The notes: generated by a model from the sequence alone, not told the origin. DNA of 64,000 bases from Merdimonas faecis (GCF_001754075.1 NZ_MIEH01000014.1:124001-188000); one strand, 5' to 3'. Positions 51,804 through 60,488 are shown, numbered from the stretch's first letter. Translations and numbers: made by a program.

Positions 51804-53321
51804 ATGAAACAGTATTTGTTGGGAATCGATATCGGAACCAGCGCCTGTAAGACGGCAGTCTTTGATGAAGACGGCCATGTGCTGGCCACGGGAAGCGGCG
51901 ATTATCCGGTCTATTATCCGCAGCAGGGCTGGGCGGAGCAGAACCCGGAGGAATGGTGGGCGGCCGTGTGCGGCGCTATCAAAGCCATGCTGGAAAAGAG
52001 TGGGATCAGGGCGGAAGATATCGCGGGAATCGGTATTGACGGACAGAGCTGGTCAGCCATACCGGTAGACAAAAACGGGGAAGTGCTGGCGAACACACCC
52101 ATCTGGATGGACACCAGAGCGGCCGATATCTGTGAAGAAGTGGGCCGTAAAGTCGGAGAGGACCGGATCCTCCAGGTATGCGGCAATCCCTTTAAAGCCA
52201 CCTATACCACACCCAAGATCCTCTGGTACCAGAGAAATTTGCCGGAAGTCTATGCGCATACATATAAAATTCTGCAGTCCAACAGCTATATCGCATACAA
52301 ACTGACCGGGGAAATGACCCAGGAATTAAGCCAGGGATACGGGCTGCACTGCTTCGATATGCGAAAAGGCGTGTGGGATCTTGATATGTGCCGGGAGCTT
52401 GGCATCCGGGAGGATCTGCTTCCGGACATCTACCCAAGCCATGCCATTGTAGGCGGCGTGACTGAAAAGGCTGCAAGGGAATGTGGCCTTCTTCCCGGAA
52501 CACCGGTGGCAGCAGGAGCACTGGACGCGGCCTGCGGAACCCTGGGAGCCGGCGTGGTTCATCCGGGAGAGACCCAGGAGCAGGGGGGACAGGCCGGAGG
52601 CATGAGCATCTGTATTGATGAGTACAAAGCAGATCCGAGACTGATCTTAAGTTATCATGCGGCGGCAGGCCAGTGGATCCTGCAGGGCGGCACCGTGGGC
52701 GGCGGCGGTGTGATGCGCTGGATGGAGCAGCAGTTTGGAGATTATGAAAGAAGCCGAAAAGAAGAGCTGGGAAAGAGCTCTCTTACACAGTTTAATGAGA
52801 TCGCAGAAAAGGTGGCTCCCGGCAGCGACGGAATGGTATTTTTGCCGTATATGTCCGGTGAGCGCTCCCCGATCTGGGATCCGAATGCAAAAGGTGTGTT
52901 CTACGGACTGGACTTCAGCAAGACGAAAGGACATTTCATCCGGGCAGCCATGGAAGGTGTGGCGCTGTCACTGAAGCATAATCTGGACGTAGCAAAAGAA
53001 GCCGGAGCGGAGGTAAGCGTTTTAAGGGCTATGGGAGGATCGGCGAATTCGCTCCTCTGGACCCAGATTAAAGCAGACGTGACCGGCAAAAAGATCATCG
53101 TTCCATCCTCAGATACGGCTACGACTCTGGGGGCTGTGATCCTGGCCGGCGTAGGCATTGGTATGTATAAGAGTTTTGAGGAAGCAGTGGAAAAGACGGT
53201 GGAGATCAAGAGAACCCACGAGCCGGATCCGAAGAACCGGGAAGTTTACGACAGAAATTATGAAACCTATTTAAAACTATATGATCATCTGAAAGATATC
53301 ATGGCAGAAAGGAGCAGATAA
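51804..53321 (+). CDS. FGGY-family carbohydrate kinase (xylulokinase-like, second)
   Basis: A 505-residue FGGY kinase. N-terminal loop LLGIDIGTSACKTAVFDEDG (4-23). Others: GIGIDGQSW (about 75-83), IWMDTRAADI (about 97-106), GALDAACGTLGAG with the catalytic Asp (about 235-247), and the C-terminal LRAMGGSANSLLWTQIKADVTG (by its ends). Start 51804 is used because GGGAGGACC lies just before; GTG at 51792 overlaps that site. It overlaps functionally with the kinase at 46096 but the two sit in separately controlled operons. The 53326 dehydrogenase follows by 4 bases. Confidence 0.88.
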   Translation: MKQYLLGIDIGTSACKTAVFDEDGHVLATGSGDYPVYYPQQGWAEQNPEEWWAAVCGAIKAMLEKSGIRAEDIAGIGIDGQSWSAIPVDKNGEVLANTPIWMDTRAADICEEVGRKVGEDRILQVCGNPFKATYTTPKILWYQRNLPEVYAHTYKILQSNSYIAYKLTGEMTQELSQGYGLHCFDMRKGVWDLDMCRELGIREDLLPDIYPSHAIVGGVTEKAARECGLLPGTPVAAGALDAACGTLGAGVVHPGETQEQGGQAGGMSICIDEYKADPRLILSYHAAAGQWILQGGTVGGGGVMRWMEQQFGDYERSRKEELGKSSLTQFNEIAEKVAPGSDGMVFLPYMSGERSPIWDPNAKGVFYGLDFSKTKGHFIRAAMEGVALSLKHNLDVAKEAGAEVSVLRAMGGSANSLLWTQIKADVTGKKIIVPSSDTATTLGAVILAGVGIGMYKSFEEAVEKTVEIKRTHEPDPKNREVYDRNYETYLKLYDHLKDIMAERSR

Positions 53322-53325
53322 GAAG

Positions 53326-54375
53326 ATGAAAGCAGCAGTTGTATGTGCAAATGAAGACGTACGTTATATGGATTATGAGGAGCCGCAGGTGACTCCGGGA
53401 ACTGTGAAGGTAAAAGTAAAAGCCTCCGGAATCTGCGGATCCGACATCCCAAGAGTGCTTCAGAATGGTGTGCATTTCTACCCTATCGTACTGGGACACG
53501 AGTTTTCCGGTGATGTGGTAGAAGTAGGCGAGGGCGTGACCAGCGTAAAGGTCGGGGACCGTGTGTCCGGTGCGCCTCTGGTTCCCTGCATGAAATGCGA
53601 CGACTGCCAGAAGGGAAATTTTTCTCTCTGCAAACATTATAGCTTTATCGGCTCCAGACAGCAGGGCAGCAATGCGGATTATGTGGTGATCCCGGAGCAG
53701 AACGCCGTTGTCTATGATCCGTGTATTCCATATGAGCAGGCGGCTATGTTTGAGCCATCCACCGTTGCGCTCCACGGCGTATACCAGAACCAGTATCAGG
53801 GCGGCGGCTATGTGGCGATCCTGGGCGGCGGCACCATTGGCATGTTTACGATGCAATGGACCAAGATCTTCGGATCCAGGAAAGTGGTGGTTTTTGATAT
53901 CAGCGACGAGCGTCTGGAACTGGCGAAAAGACTGGGGGCAGATGAGGTGATCAATACCACCCAGGAAGACTATCTGGAAAAAGCGATGGCAATTACGGAA
54001 AATAAAGGCTATGATTATGTATTTGAAACCGCGGGACAGGTGCCGACCCTTAAAATGGCCTTTGACGTGGCGGCAAATAAGGCGCATGTGTGCTGCATCG
54101 GAACGCCTCACGCAGAAATCACCTTCACGCCTGCATTGTGGGAGAAGATGAATCGTAAGGAGTTTTATCTGACCGGATCCTGGATGTCTTACAGCGCGCC
54201 GTTTCCGGGAAAGGAATGGAAGCTGACAGCACACTATTTTGCGACAGGACAGCTGAAATTTGATCCGGGATTTATCTATAAGAAGATGCCGATGAGCCAG
54301 GCGCAGGAGGCATTTCGGATGTACAAGACTCCGGGACTGGTCCAGGGCAAGATCCTGCTGATGAATGAAGATTAG
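53326..54375 (+). CDS. gatD: Galactitol-1-phosphate 5-dehydrogenase-like MDR enzyme
   Basis: A 349-residue zinc dehydrogenase. Catalytic zinc: SGICGSDIPRVLQNGVHFYPIVLGHEFSG by landmarks CGSD (about 38-41) and GHEFSG (about 58-63). Structural-type cysteines: CMKCDDCQKGNFSLC (about 88-102). Rossmann: ILGGGTIGMFTMQW (about 165-178). The CGSDIPR..YP..LGHE pattern is the GatD branch, which oxidises galactitol-1-P to tagatose-6-P. No PTS is present, so the free polyol or a kinase-made phosphate may be the substrate. AAAGGAGCAG overlaps the kinase end. Confidence 0.82.
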   Translation: MKAAVVCANEDVRYMDYEEPQVTPGTVKVKVKASGICGSDIPRVLQNGVHFYPIVLGHEFSGDVVEVGEGVTSVKVGDRVSGAPLVPCMKCDDCQKGNFSLCKHYSFIGSRQQGSNADYVVIPEQNAVVYDPCIPYEQAAMFEPSTVALHGVYQNQYQGGGYVAILGGGTIGMFTMQWTKIFGSRKVVVFDISDERLELAKRLGADEVINTTQEDYLEKAMAITENKGYDYVFETAGQVPTLKMAFDVAANKAHVCCIGTPHAEITFTPALWEKMNRKEFYLTGSWMSYSAPFPGKEWKLTAHYFATGQLKFDPGFIYKKMPMSQAQEAFRMYKTPGLVQGKILLMNED

Positions 54376-54384
54376 GAGGCCGTT

Positions 54385-55317
54385 ATGATACTGACAGTAA
54401 CATTGAATGCTGCGATCGATAAACGCTATGTGGTAGAGGAATTTAAAGAGGGAGAAGTAAACCGGGTAAAAGAATGTGCCTATGTGCCGGGGGGCAAAGG
54501 ATTAAATGTATCCAAGCCGGCGGCGGTAGCAGGCGCTTCTGTGGTGGCCACCGGATTTGTGGGTGGCCATGCGGGCAACTATATTGAAGAATCTCTGGCC
54601 GACTATCATGTTAAGGGTGATTTCTATCATTTAAAGGCGGAAAGCCGGTCCTGCATCAATATCTGGGATGAGAAAAAGCAGAAACAGACCGAGTTTCTGG
54701 AGCCTGGATTCACAGTGGCGGAAGAAGAGTTTGAAGCCTTTGTGGAAAAGTTCAGAGGGCTTGTGGAGAAAGCGGACGTGGTAGCGATGTCCGGCAGTGT
54801 GCCGAAAGGACTTGACGGGACTGCTTACCAGAAGCTGGTAAAGATTGTGAAGGACGCCGGGAAAAAGGTGATCCTGGACACCAGCGGACGACTTCTGGAA
54901 ATGGGGATTGAGGCTTGCCCTACTATGGTAAAGCCCAATATTGATGAGATCCGCATGCTGACAGGGAAACACTGTGACCATATAGAAGACATCATTGAGG
55001 CGGCAAAGGCTGTCCACGAAAAAGGCGTGGAGGTTGTGGCCGTGTCCCTGGGCGCTGACGGTTCGCTGGTGGTCAGTGACGAGGGAGTGTTCCGGGCCGT
55101 TGTGCCAAAGATTGACGCGGTAAATACAGTGGGCTGCGGGGACTCTATGATCGCAGGGTTTGCGCTGGGGTTTGAAGAGGGGCTGTCTATTGAAGAGACA
55201 CTGCGAAAAGCAAGCGCTATTTCTGCGGCCGCGGCTCTGAGGGAAGAGACGGGATTCTTTGTAAAAGAAGATATGGAACGGCTGTATCCTCAGATCAGGA
55301 TAGAAAAAATCGGATAG
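54385..55317 (+). CDS. 1-phosphofructokinase / tagatose-6-phosphate kinase family (PfkB)
   Basis: A 310-residue PfkB kinase that adds a second phosphate to a ketohexose phosphate. It begins MILTVTLNAAIDKRYVVEEF, the FruK/LacC hallmark, then VPGGKGLNVSKPAAVAGA (about 36-53) and the catalytic NTVGCGDSMIAGFALGFEEG (about 249-268). The usual GAGD is GCGD, as in LacC/FruK relatives. TTAGGAGGCC precedes the ATG, overlapping the gatD stop region. Last gene of the deoR-gatY-kinase-gatD-pfkB operon; its product should feed GatY. The terminator starts 8 bases after the stop. Confidence 0.9.
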   Translation: MILTVTLNAAIDKRYVVEEFKEGEVNRVKECAYVPGGKGLNVSKPAAVAGASVVATGFVGGHAGNYIEESLADYHVKGDFYHLKAESRSCINIWDEKKQKQTEFLEPGFTVAEEEFEAFVEKFRGLVEKADVVAMSGSVPKGLDGTAYQKLVKIVKDAGKKVILDTSGRLLEMGIEACPTMVKPNIDEIRMLTGKHCDHIEDIIEAAKAVHEKGVEVVAVSLGADGSLVVSDEGVFRAVVPKIDAVNTVGCGDSMIAGFALGFEEGLSIEETLRKASAISAAAALREETGFFVKEDMERLYPQIRIEKIG

Positions 55318-55321
55318 ATGA

Positions 55322-55349
55322 AGCAAAATACCCCTTTCACGCATACATT
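55322..55349 (+). promoter_or_regulatory. Sporulation-sigma-like promoter inside the terminator hairpin
   Basis: CATACATT (55342-55349) matches the Bacillus sigma-E -10 consensus CATACAHT and also the sigma-K pattern CATA-N3-TA (55342-55350). GCAAAAT at about 55323-55329 is a fair sigma-E -35 at the right distance. The predicted start point, near 55356, lies in the hairpin loop. This is a motif match only. Confidence 0.5.
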
Positions 55350-55381
55350 AGGATAGAATGTGTTGTGAAAGGGGTATTTTT
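55325..55381 (+). terminator. Terminator of the gat-like operon that also masks the amidase RBS
   Basis: A perfect 16-bp stem (55325-55340 with 55365-55380), extended inward by ACATT/AATGT pairs, ending in TTTTT (55377-55381). The right arm contains AAAGGGG (55368-55374), the only ribosome site for the amidase whose ATG is 55382. So in read-through RNA the site is paired. Confidence 0.88.
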
Positions 55382-56158
55382 ATGCCATATTCAATTATGC
55401 TGGACGCCGGACACGGAGGAAGAGATCCCGGTGCGGTATACAATGGACGGCAGGAAAAGGATGATACACTGAAATTAACTCTGGCTGTGGGACAGATCCT
55501 TGAGGACCGTGGGCTGGATGTAGAGTATACCCGGACCACAGATATCTATGAAACGCCGGTGCAGAAGGCAAGAGAGGCAAATGAAGCTGGCGTGGATTAT
55601 TTTGTGTCGATCCACCGGAATTCAACGCCGGAAAGCAATAAGGCATCCGGAGTGGAAAGCCTGGTCTATGACCTGTCCGGCATCAAATACGAGATGGCCC
55701 AGGACATCAATGAGCAGCTGGAGGCGGTGGGGTTTGTAAACCTTGGCGTACACGCAAGACCAGACCTGGCAGTGCTTCGGCGGACGGATATGCCGGCAGT
55801 GCTGGTAGAAGCAGGATTTATCAATTCAGATGTGGATAATCAGCTCTTTGATGAAAACTTTGACGATATCGCACAGGCGATTGCGGGAGGAATCCTCGAT
55901 ACGCTGGAATATGAAGGGGAAACAGACAATGTGGGAGAAGAGGGCGGAAAGTACCGGGTGCAGGCAGGGGCTTACCGCAACCGGACTTATGCCCAGCGGC
56001 TGATGGAGGAGTTGATGGACCTGGATATTCCGGCCTATATTGATGATTCCGGTCCGTTTTATCTGGTGCAGGTGGGGGAATACACGAATCTGGATGAGGC
56101 CGCGGCTATGGAACAAAAGATCAAACGTGCTGGATATCCGGCGGTGATCGTCAGATAG
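55382..56158 (+). CDS. N-acetylmuramoyl-L-alanine amidase with SPOR domain (CwlC-like)
   Basis: A 258-residue cell-wall hydrolase that cuts the amide bond between MurNAc and the peptide stem. The amidase_3 domain (about 1-180) has MLDAGHGGRDPGAV with a zinc His, E in DGRQEKDDTLKL-type region, FVSIHRNST with a zinc His (about 80) and VLVEAGFINSD with the catalytic Glu (about 140). The C-terminal SPOR domain (about 192-258: YRVQAGAYRNRTYAQRLMEEL and YLVQVGEYTNLDEA) binds stripped glycan. There is no signal peptide, as in Bacillus CwlC, which lyses the mother cell after sporulation. The ATG at 55382 follows AAAGGGG by 7 bases; the frame from 55358 lies in the hairpin. Confidence 0.9.
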   Translation: MPYSIMLDAGHGGRDPGAVYNGRQEKDDTLKLTLAVGQILEDRGLDVEYTRTTDIYETPVQKAREANEAGVDYFVSIHRNSTPESNKASGVESLVYDLSGIKYEMAQDINEQLEAVGFVNLGVHARPDLAVLRRTDMPAVLVEAGFINSDVDNQLFDENFDDIAQAIAGGILDTLEYEGETDNVGEEGGKYRVQAGAYRNRTYAQRLMEELMDLDIPAYIDDSGPFYLVQVGEYTNLDEAAAMEQKIKRAGYPAVIVR

Positions 56159-56278
56159 CCTGTAAAGATATTTAACATAATTTTAAAAGGAAGCGTCGGG
56201 TTTGCTTAACAATTTTAGGGCATAATAATCTCGGGAACGAAAATAAGGAACCTGTATGATTTCAGGGAGGGAAAGTGT

Positions 56279-56524
56279 ATGAGAACATTATGGGAGATAG
56301 TAAATAAGCATTTTGACAGTGAATCGGCGGCTGCGGCGTTTCTTACAATTAACATTATCTGCTGGACGGCAGGCACACTTGCCGCGGGGCTTTTGTTCTG
56401 CCTGATCACAGGCACTCCGGCAGCGCTTTGCATTACAAAGCTGATGTGTGCCGCCATCTATGCAGGAATTATCGTCGGATTGCTTGGCGGGATTTTATTC
56501 CTCTACCGCAGAAGAACACAGTAG
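56279..56524 (+). CDS. Small two-helix membrane protein
   Basis: An 81-residue protein with two membrane helices at about 20-46 and 51-75, joined by a short loop (ITGTPAALC), and a basic end YRRRTQ, so both termini are probably inside. No family was recognised. GGGAGGG precedes the ATG. Its last 30 bases overlap the end of the convergent deoC gene. Its position after the amidase could suggest an envelope role, but this is not shown. Confidence 0.65.
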   Translation: MRTLWEIVNKHFDSESAAAAFLTINIICWTAGTLAAGLLFCLITGTPAALCITKLMCAAIYAGIIVGLLGGILFLYRRRTQ

Positions 56525-57157
56525 CTTTACTGCGGAGCTGGTGCCGATGCGGCTGCAGCCGGCTTCTACAAAGGCTTCCAGGTCTTCGAGTGTACGGATG
56601 CCTCCGGCGGCCTTGATCTTTACAGAAGGGCCAATGTGCTCTTTAAACAATAAAATATCTTCCATCACGGCGCCTCCGGTGCCAAAACCGGTGGAAGTTT
56701 TGATATAGTCTGCTCCGGCTTTTGTGACGATTTCACAGAGCCGGATTTTTTCTGCCTCTGTAAGATAGCAGGTTTCGATGATAACCTTTAAGATCTGTTC
56801 GGTTGAAATTTTGCGGATGGCAAGAATCTCTTCGTATACTCTTTTAAAATCACCGTTTTTGACGTCTCCGATATTGATCACCATGTCAAGCTCCGATGCT
56901 CCGTCGTTGATAGCGCTTTCGGCTTCCCTAAGCTTGCTCTCGGTTGTGCTGTATCCCAGAGGAAAACCGATGACTGTACAGATGTTCAGGGAAGGGCCAA
57001 AGGTATTGTGAGCCCTTGCCACATAGGAAGGCGGGATGCATACGGAAGCGGTGTGGAAGGCAAGAGCCTCCTGGCAGAGTGCCGTAATATCTTCCCAGGT
57101 ACAATAGGCCTTCAGCTGAGTATGGTCAATATAGGGAAAAAGTTCAGATGGATTCAT
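56495..57157 (-). CDS. deoC: Deoxyribose-phosphate aldolase
   Basis: DeoC splits 2-deoxyribose-5-P into acetaldehyde and glyceraldehyde-3-P. The 220-residue class I aldolase has IDHTQLKAYCTWEDI at the start, VCIPPSYV, ELDMVINIGDVKNGDF (about 87-102) with the conserved Asp and Lys, IIETCYLTEAEK, and the Schiff-base Lys in GADYIKTSTGFGTGGA (about 147-162). AAGGGGGT precedes the ATG. It is divergent from the glycyl radical activase, with separate promoters in the 134-base gap. No deoA, deoB or deoD is beside it. Confidence 0.93.
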   Translation of the reverse strand: MNPSELFPYIDHTQLKAYCTWEDITALCQEALAFHTASVCIPPSYVARAHNTFGPSLNICTVIGFPLGYSTTESKLREAESAINDGASELDMVINIGDVKNGDFKRVYEEILAIRKISTEQILKVIIETCYLTEAEKIRLCEIVTKAGADYIKTSTGFGTGGAVMEDILLFKEHIGPSVKIKAAGGIRTLEDLEAFVEAGCSRIGTSSAVKLLCSSAVEE

Positions 57158-57189
57158 ATAGTTACCCCCTTTTAGAAGTCGTGGATTTT

Positions 57190-57222
57190 CTGTGTTATAT
57201 CACAGATTTTGTAAAAAGTCAA
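57190..57222 (-). promoter_or_regulatory. deoC promoter with palindrome
   Basis: On the minus strand TTGACT (57217-57222), 17 bases and TATAAC (57194-57199). The -10 lies in the dyad CTGTGTTATATCACAG (57190-57205). Confidence 0.65.
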
Positions 57223-57231
57223 TAAAAGTGG

Positions 57232-57264
57232 TTGACAAGAAATGGTTATATGGTATAATACCAT
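57232..57264 (+). promoter_or_regulatory. Glycyl radical operon promoter with palindrome
   Basis: TTGACA (57232-57237), 16 bases and TATAAT (57254-57259). The -10 is centred in the perfect 15-bp dyad ATGGTATAATACCAT (57250-57264), so a repressor there would block transcription. The cognate regulator is not adjacent. Confidence 0.75.
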
Positions 57265-57291
57265 TAAAGATAGAAAAGTGGGGGAGATTTT

Positions 57292-58056
57292 ATGGTATTG
57301 AAGATCTTTCAAAAAGGCTTTAATTATTCTCAGGACGGCCAGGGAAACCGCCTGGTCTATCATCTTCAGGGGTGCAATATGAAGTGCAGATGGTGTGCCA
57401 ATCCGGAAGGGATGCCTGCCGGAGGAGCCATGATAAGAGAGAAGGATAAGTCTCCCAGACTTTCTTATAAAGAGTATCCTATTGATGAAGTCTTTGAAGA
57501 GATCCTAAGCTGCAAGCCGATGTTTTTTGACGGCGGAGGGGTTACCTTCAGCGGAGGCGAGGCGACCATGCAGTTCGGGGCGTTAAAAGAGCTTTTAAAA
57601 AGGCTTAAGGAGGCCGGGATCCACACGGCGATCGAGACGAATGGGACGCATGCAAGGCTGGAAGAGCTGTTCCCCTATGTGGACCAGCTGATCATGGACT
57701 GTAAGCACTGGGATGAAGAAAAGCATCTGCAATATACAGGCGTCCCTTTTTCCCTGGTGTATGAAAATCTGAAAAAGGCGGCCAGGGAGCATCCAAGGCT
57801 GGATATCCGTACACCGCTGATCGGGGGTGTGAATGACAGCCCGGAGGATGTGGAGCATTTCCTTGACCTTTTTGAAGAACTGAAGGGGCCCAATGTGACT
57901 TTTGAACTTCTGAAATACCATGAGTTCGGGAAGAAGAAGTGGGAAGAATGTGGATGGGACTACGAGATGACAGAAAAAGCCCATGTGACGGTGGAACAGA
58001 TCAAAGATTTTAAAGAGAAGATCGAAAAGCGAGGGCTTCAGTATAGAAAAAGCTAA
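57292..58056 (+). CDS. Glycyl radical enzyme activase (radical SAM)
   Basis: A 254-residue radical SAM protein that makes the glycyl radical on its partner enzyme. The cluster motif is C28-x3-C32-x2-C35 in LQGCNMKCRWCANPEG, and the SAM-binding GGG motif is GGGVTFSGGEAT (about 82-93). It lacks the two-cluster ferredoxin insert seen in many dehydratase activases, so it is built more like the PFL activase. GGGGGAG precedes the ATG. It is 41 bases upstream of the radical enzyme in one operon. Confidence 0.92.
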   Translation: MVLKIFQKGFNYSQDGQGNRLVYHLQGCNMKCRWCANPEGMPAGGAMIREKDKSPRLSYKEYPIDEVFEEILSCKPMFFDGGGVTFSGGEATMQFGALKELLKRLKEAGIHTAIETNGTHARLEELFPYVDQLIMDCKHWDEEKHLQYTGVPFSLVYENLKKAAREHPRLDIRTPLIGGVNDSPEDVEHFLDLFEELKGPNVTFELLKYHEFGKKKWEECGWDYEMTEKAHVTVEQIKDFKEKIEKRGLQYRKS

Positions 58057-58097
58057 ATACATATCGGAAACATAGATGTGAAAGGAGAGTAAGGAGT

Positions 58098-60476
58098 ATG
58101 GAAATCAAGGCAGTATTGAATGCACAGAAGATCACAGAGCTTGCCAAGGAACGCTTCAAAGAAGAGCGGAGCCTGAACCACCTGGAAGGCTGGTTTCTGG
58201 CAAAAGAGATCCAGCGGGAATGTGACGAAAAATTCAAAGATGATCCGGACTGTATCCGGATCGCAAAGACACAGGTTGAGGTGATGAGAAGGATTCCGCT
58301 CTCCATCGGGGATTACCACGTGTTTGCAGGGACTCAGGATGACTCCTTTGCCCGTTCATATGCACTGATCAATCCGGCGTTTACCGTAGATTCCTTCAGC
58401 GGCTACTGCGACCCGGTGGCAGTATTCGGAGATATTGATCCCATCGGAGATATCACACAGGAGCGGATCGACGACCTGAAGGAATATAACAATCACACCA
58501 AATTTGCAGACGCACTGCGCCATGCCTATGATCTGGCGGGAGACGACACCAGCGAGGCGATCTACTTTATCGAGCAGGTGACCGGACATCTGATTCCGGA
58601 TGTGCGTCCGATGCTGGCGGGCGGAACGGAAAGCATCCGCGCGCAGATCGAGAAGAACCAGGCGGCCTGCGGGGGTGACAGGAAAGATTATTTCGAGGCG
58701 ATGAAGATTTCCCTGGATGCCCTGGAGGTGCTGGCGGACCGGTATGCGGCCCTGGCGGAAGAAAAGGAAGCGGCTGCATCGGGGGAAGCAAAGGAGCGAT
58801 ACCATCTGATGAAGGATACCTTAAAGAAAGTGCCTCGCCACGGGGCGGATGATCTGTTTGAGGCGATCCAGTCCTTCATCCTGATCTGGCAGACCATGTG
58901 TCTGGAGCAGACGCCGAATCCGTTTGCTTTTTCTGTGGGAAATGCAGACCGGATCTTTGAGCCTTACCGTGCAAAGACCAATATGAGCAGGGAAGTGGCG
59001 GCGTCTTTGTTTAAGCACCTGCTGGTGTTCTTCAATGTGGCAGACAGAAGCTGGGCAATCTCTCAGAATCTGATCATCGGGGGAAAATCAAACGAAGGCG
59101 AGGATCTGACGAACCCGACATCCTATGCACTTCTGGATGCATATTATGACATGAACCTTCCACAGCCGATCCTGTCTGTGAAGTTACATAAAAATACGCC
59201 CAAGGAGCTGTATGAGAGCCTGGGGCGGTTCTTCTTTACACCGGGATGCCTGACCCCGTCATTATTTAATGACGACAGTCTCTTCCCGATTCTTGAAGCT
59301 CACGGCGTAGATCACGAGGACCTCCAGGATTATTCCGTGGCAGGCTGCCAGGAGCCTCTGATCATGGGAAAAGACAATGGCAACACCACCAATAGCTGGC
59401 TGAACTTAGGAAAGATCCTGGAGCTTTGCATCAGCGGAGGCGTTTCCACGATCACCGGAAAGAAGCTTGGAAAGACGGACGAAGAGAACGGCTGTAAGAA
59501 TAAACTGGAGGTGCTTCAGAATATCCGCAGGATCTTCTATCAGAATGTAGACGAATATGCTGACAGAATGACAAAAGCTGCCAATGCGGCGTCAGAGGCG
59601 ATCGGACTTCTGCAGGTACCCTTCCTGTCCACGATGATGGGCGGAGTAGAATCCGGGATCGATACCAGAGACACGAAGAGACAGGGAACCAAATACAACG
59701 GAAGCGGCTGCCTGATCCACGGATTGTCTGTAGTAGCGGATTCCTTCATTGCCATCGACACGCTGCTGAAGGAGCGTCCGCAGGATGCAGACAGGCTGGT
59801 GGAAGCCCTTCGGACCAACTTTGAAAATGATCCCCAGATGCATGAGTATCTGATGAACTGCAAGAAGTTTGGAAATAACGAGACGGAGGTAGACCGGGAA
59901 GCTCAGGAGGTTGCAAATAAAGTGGCGGATATCGTGGCTTCCAAGAAAAATTATCTGGGCAATCCTTTCCGGAGTGATTTCTCCACACCGTCCACGCACC
60001 TGCTTTACGGCTACTGGGTAGGAGCCACACCAGACGGAAGAAAGTCAAGAGATATGCTGGGCTACGGCGTGGACCCGCTGTACGGAGAGGCGCACTCAGG
60101 TCTTGGATTCCGGGTGCTGTCCGGAATGAAGCTTCCCTATGAAAAGATGAACGGCGGATATGCGTCCCACTTCGGGATCAACCCGAATTATTTCCGGTCT
60201 GAGACATTTGAAGGAAAAGGACTGGAGTTCCGGGATAAGATCATGAATCCATTGTTCTACAATCCGGAGAATCCGAATATCCAGCCGTTTTACCTCTATG
60301 TAAATGTGACGACGCCGGATATGCTCCGGAAGGTACTGAAGGAGCCAAAGAAATATGCTCCAAGTGGAGTTTACATTATGAGGATCCACGGAACCTTTGT
60401 GAATTTCCTGGATCTGTCTCCGGCCATCCAGGAGGATATCATTACCCGGCTGGATATGGAATCTACAAGCTTATAA
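58098..60476 (+). CDS. Glycyl radical enzyme of unknown substrate
   Basis: A 792-residue anaerobic radical enzyme. The active-site thiyl Cys is C417 in SVAGCQEPLIMG, with E419 two residues later: the GCxE pattern of dehydratase-like members (diol dehydratase, CutC, HypD), not the Cys-Cys of pyruvate formate-lyase. The radical Gly is G765 in IMRIHGTFVNFLDL, 28 residues from the end as expected. Where the family normally has R-(V/I)-x-G-Y, this has G-T. The substrate cannot be assigned. AAAGGAG precedes the ATG. It is cotranscribed with its activase and faces deoC. There is no microcompartment gene nearby. Confidence 0.88.
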   Translation: MEIKAVLNAQKITELAKERFKEERSLNHLEGWFLAKEIQRECDEKFKDDPDCIRIAKTQVEVMRRIPLSIGDYHVFAGTQDDSFARSYALINPAFTVDSFSGYCDPVAVFGDIDPIGDITQERIDDLKEYNNHTKFADALRHAYDLAGDDTSEAIYFIEQVTGHLIPDVRPMLAGGTESIRAQIEKNQAACGGDRKDYFEAMKISLDALEVLADRYAALAEEKEAAASGEAKERYHLMKDTLKKVPRHGADDLFEAIQSFILIWQTMCLEQTPNPFAFSVGNADRIFEPYRAKTNMSREVAASLFKHLLVFFNVADRSWAISQNLIIGGKSNEGEDLTNPTSYALLDAYYDMNLPQPILSVKLHKNTPKELYESLGRFFFTPGCLTPSLFNDDSLFPILEAHGVDHEDLQDYSVAGCQEPLIMGKDNGNTTNSWLNLGKILELCISGGVSTITGKKLGKTDEENGCKNKLEVLQNIRRIFYQNVDEYADRMTKAANAASEAIGLLQVPFLSTMMGGVESGIDTRDTKRQGTKYNGSGCLIHGLSVVADSFIAIDTLLKERPQDADRLVEALRTNFENDPQMHEYLMNCKKFGNNETEVDREAQEVANKVADIVASKKNYLGNPFRSDFSTPSTHLLYGYWVGATPDGRKSRDMLGYGVDPLYGEAHSGLGFRVLSGMKLPYEKMNGGYASHFGINPNYFRSETFEGKGLEFRDKIMNPLFYNPENPNIQPFYLYVNVTTPDMLRKVLKEPKKYAPSGVYIMRIHGTFVNFLDLSPAIQEDIITRLDMESTSL

Positions 60477-60488
60477 TCTTTTTTACGT

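Noticed and set aside
58098-60476. Pyruvate formate-lyase
   Set aside because: PFL has adjacent Cys-Cys at the active site; this protein has GCxE and a changed radical loop.
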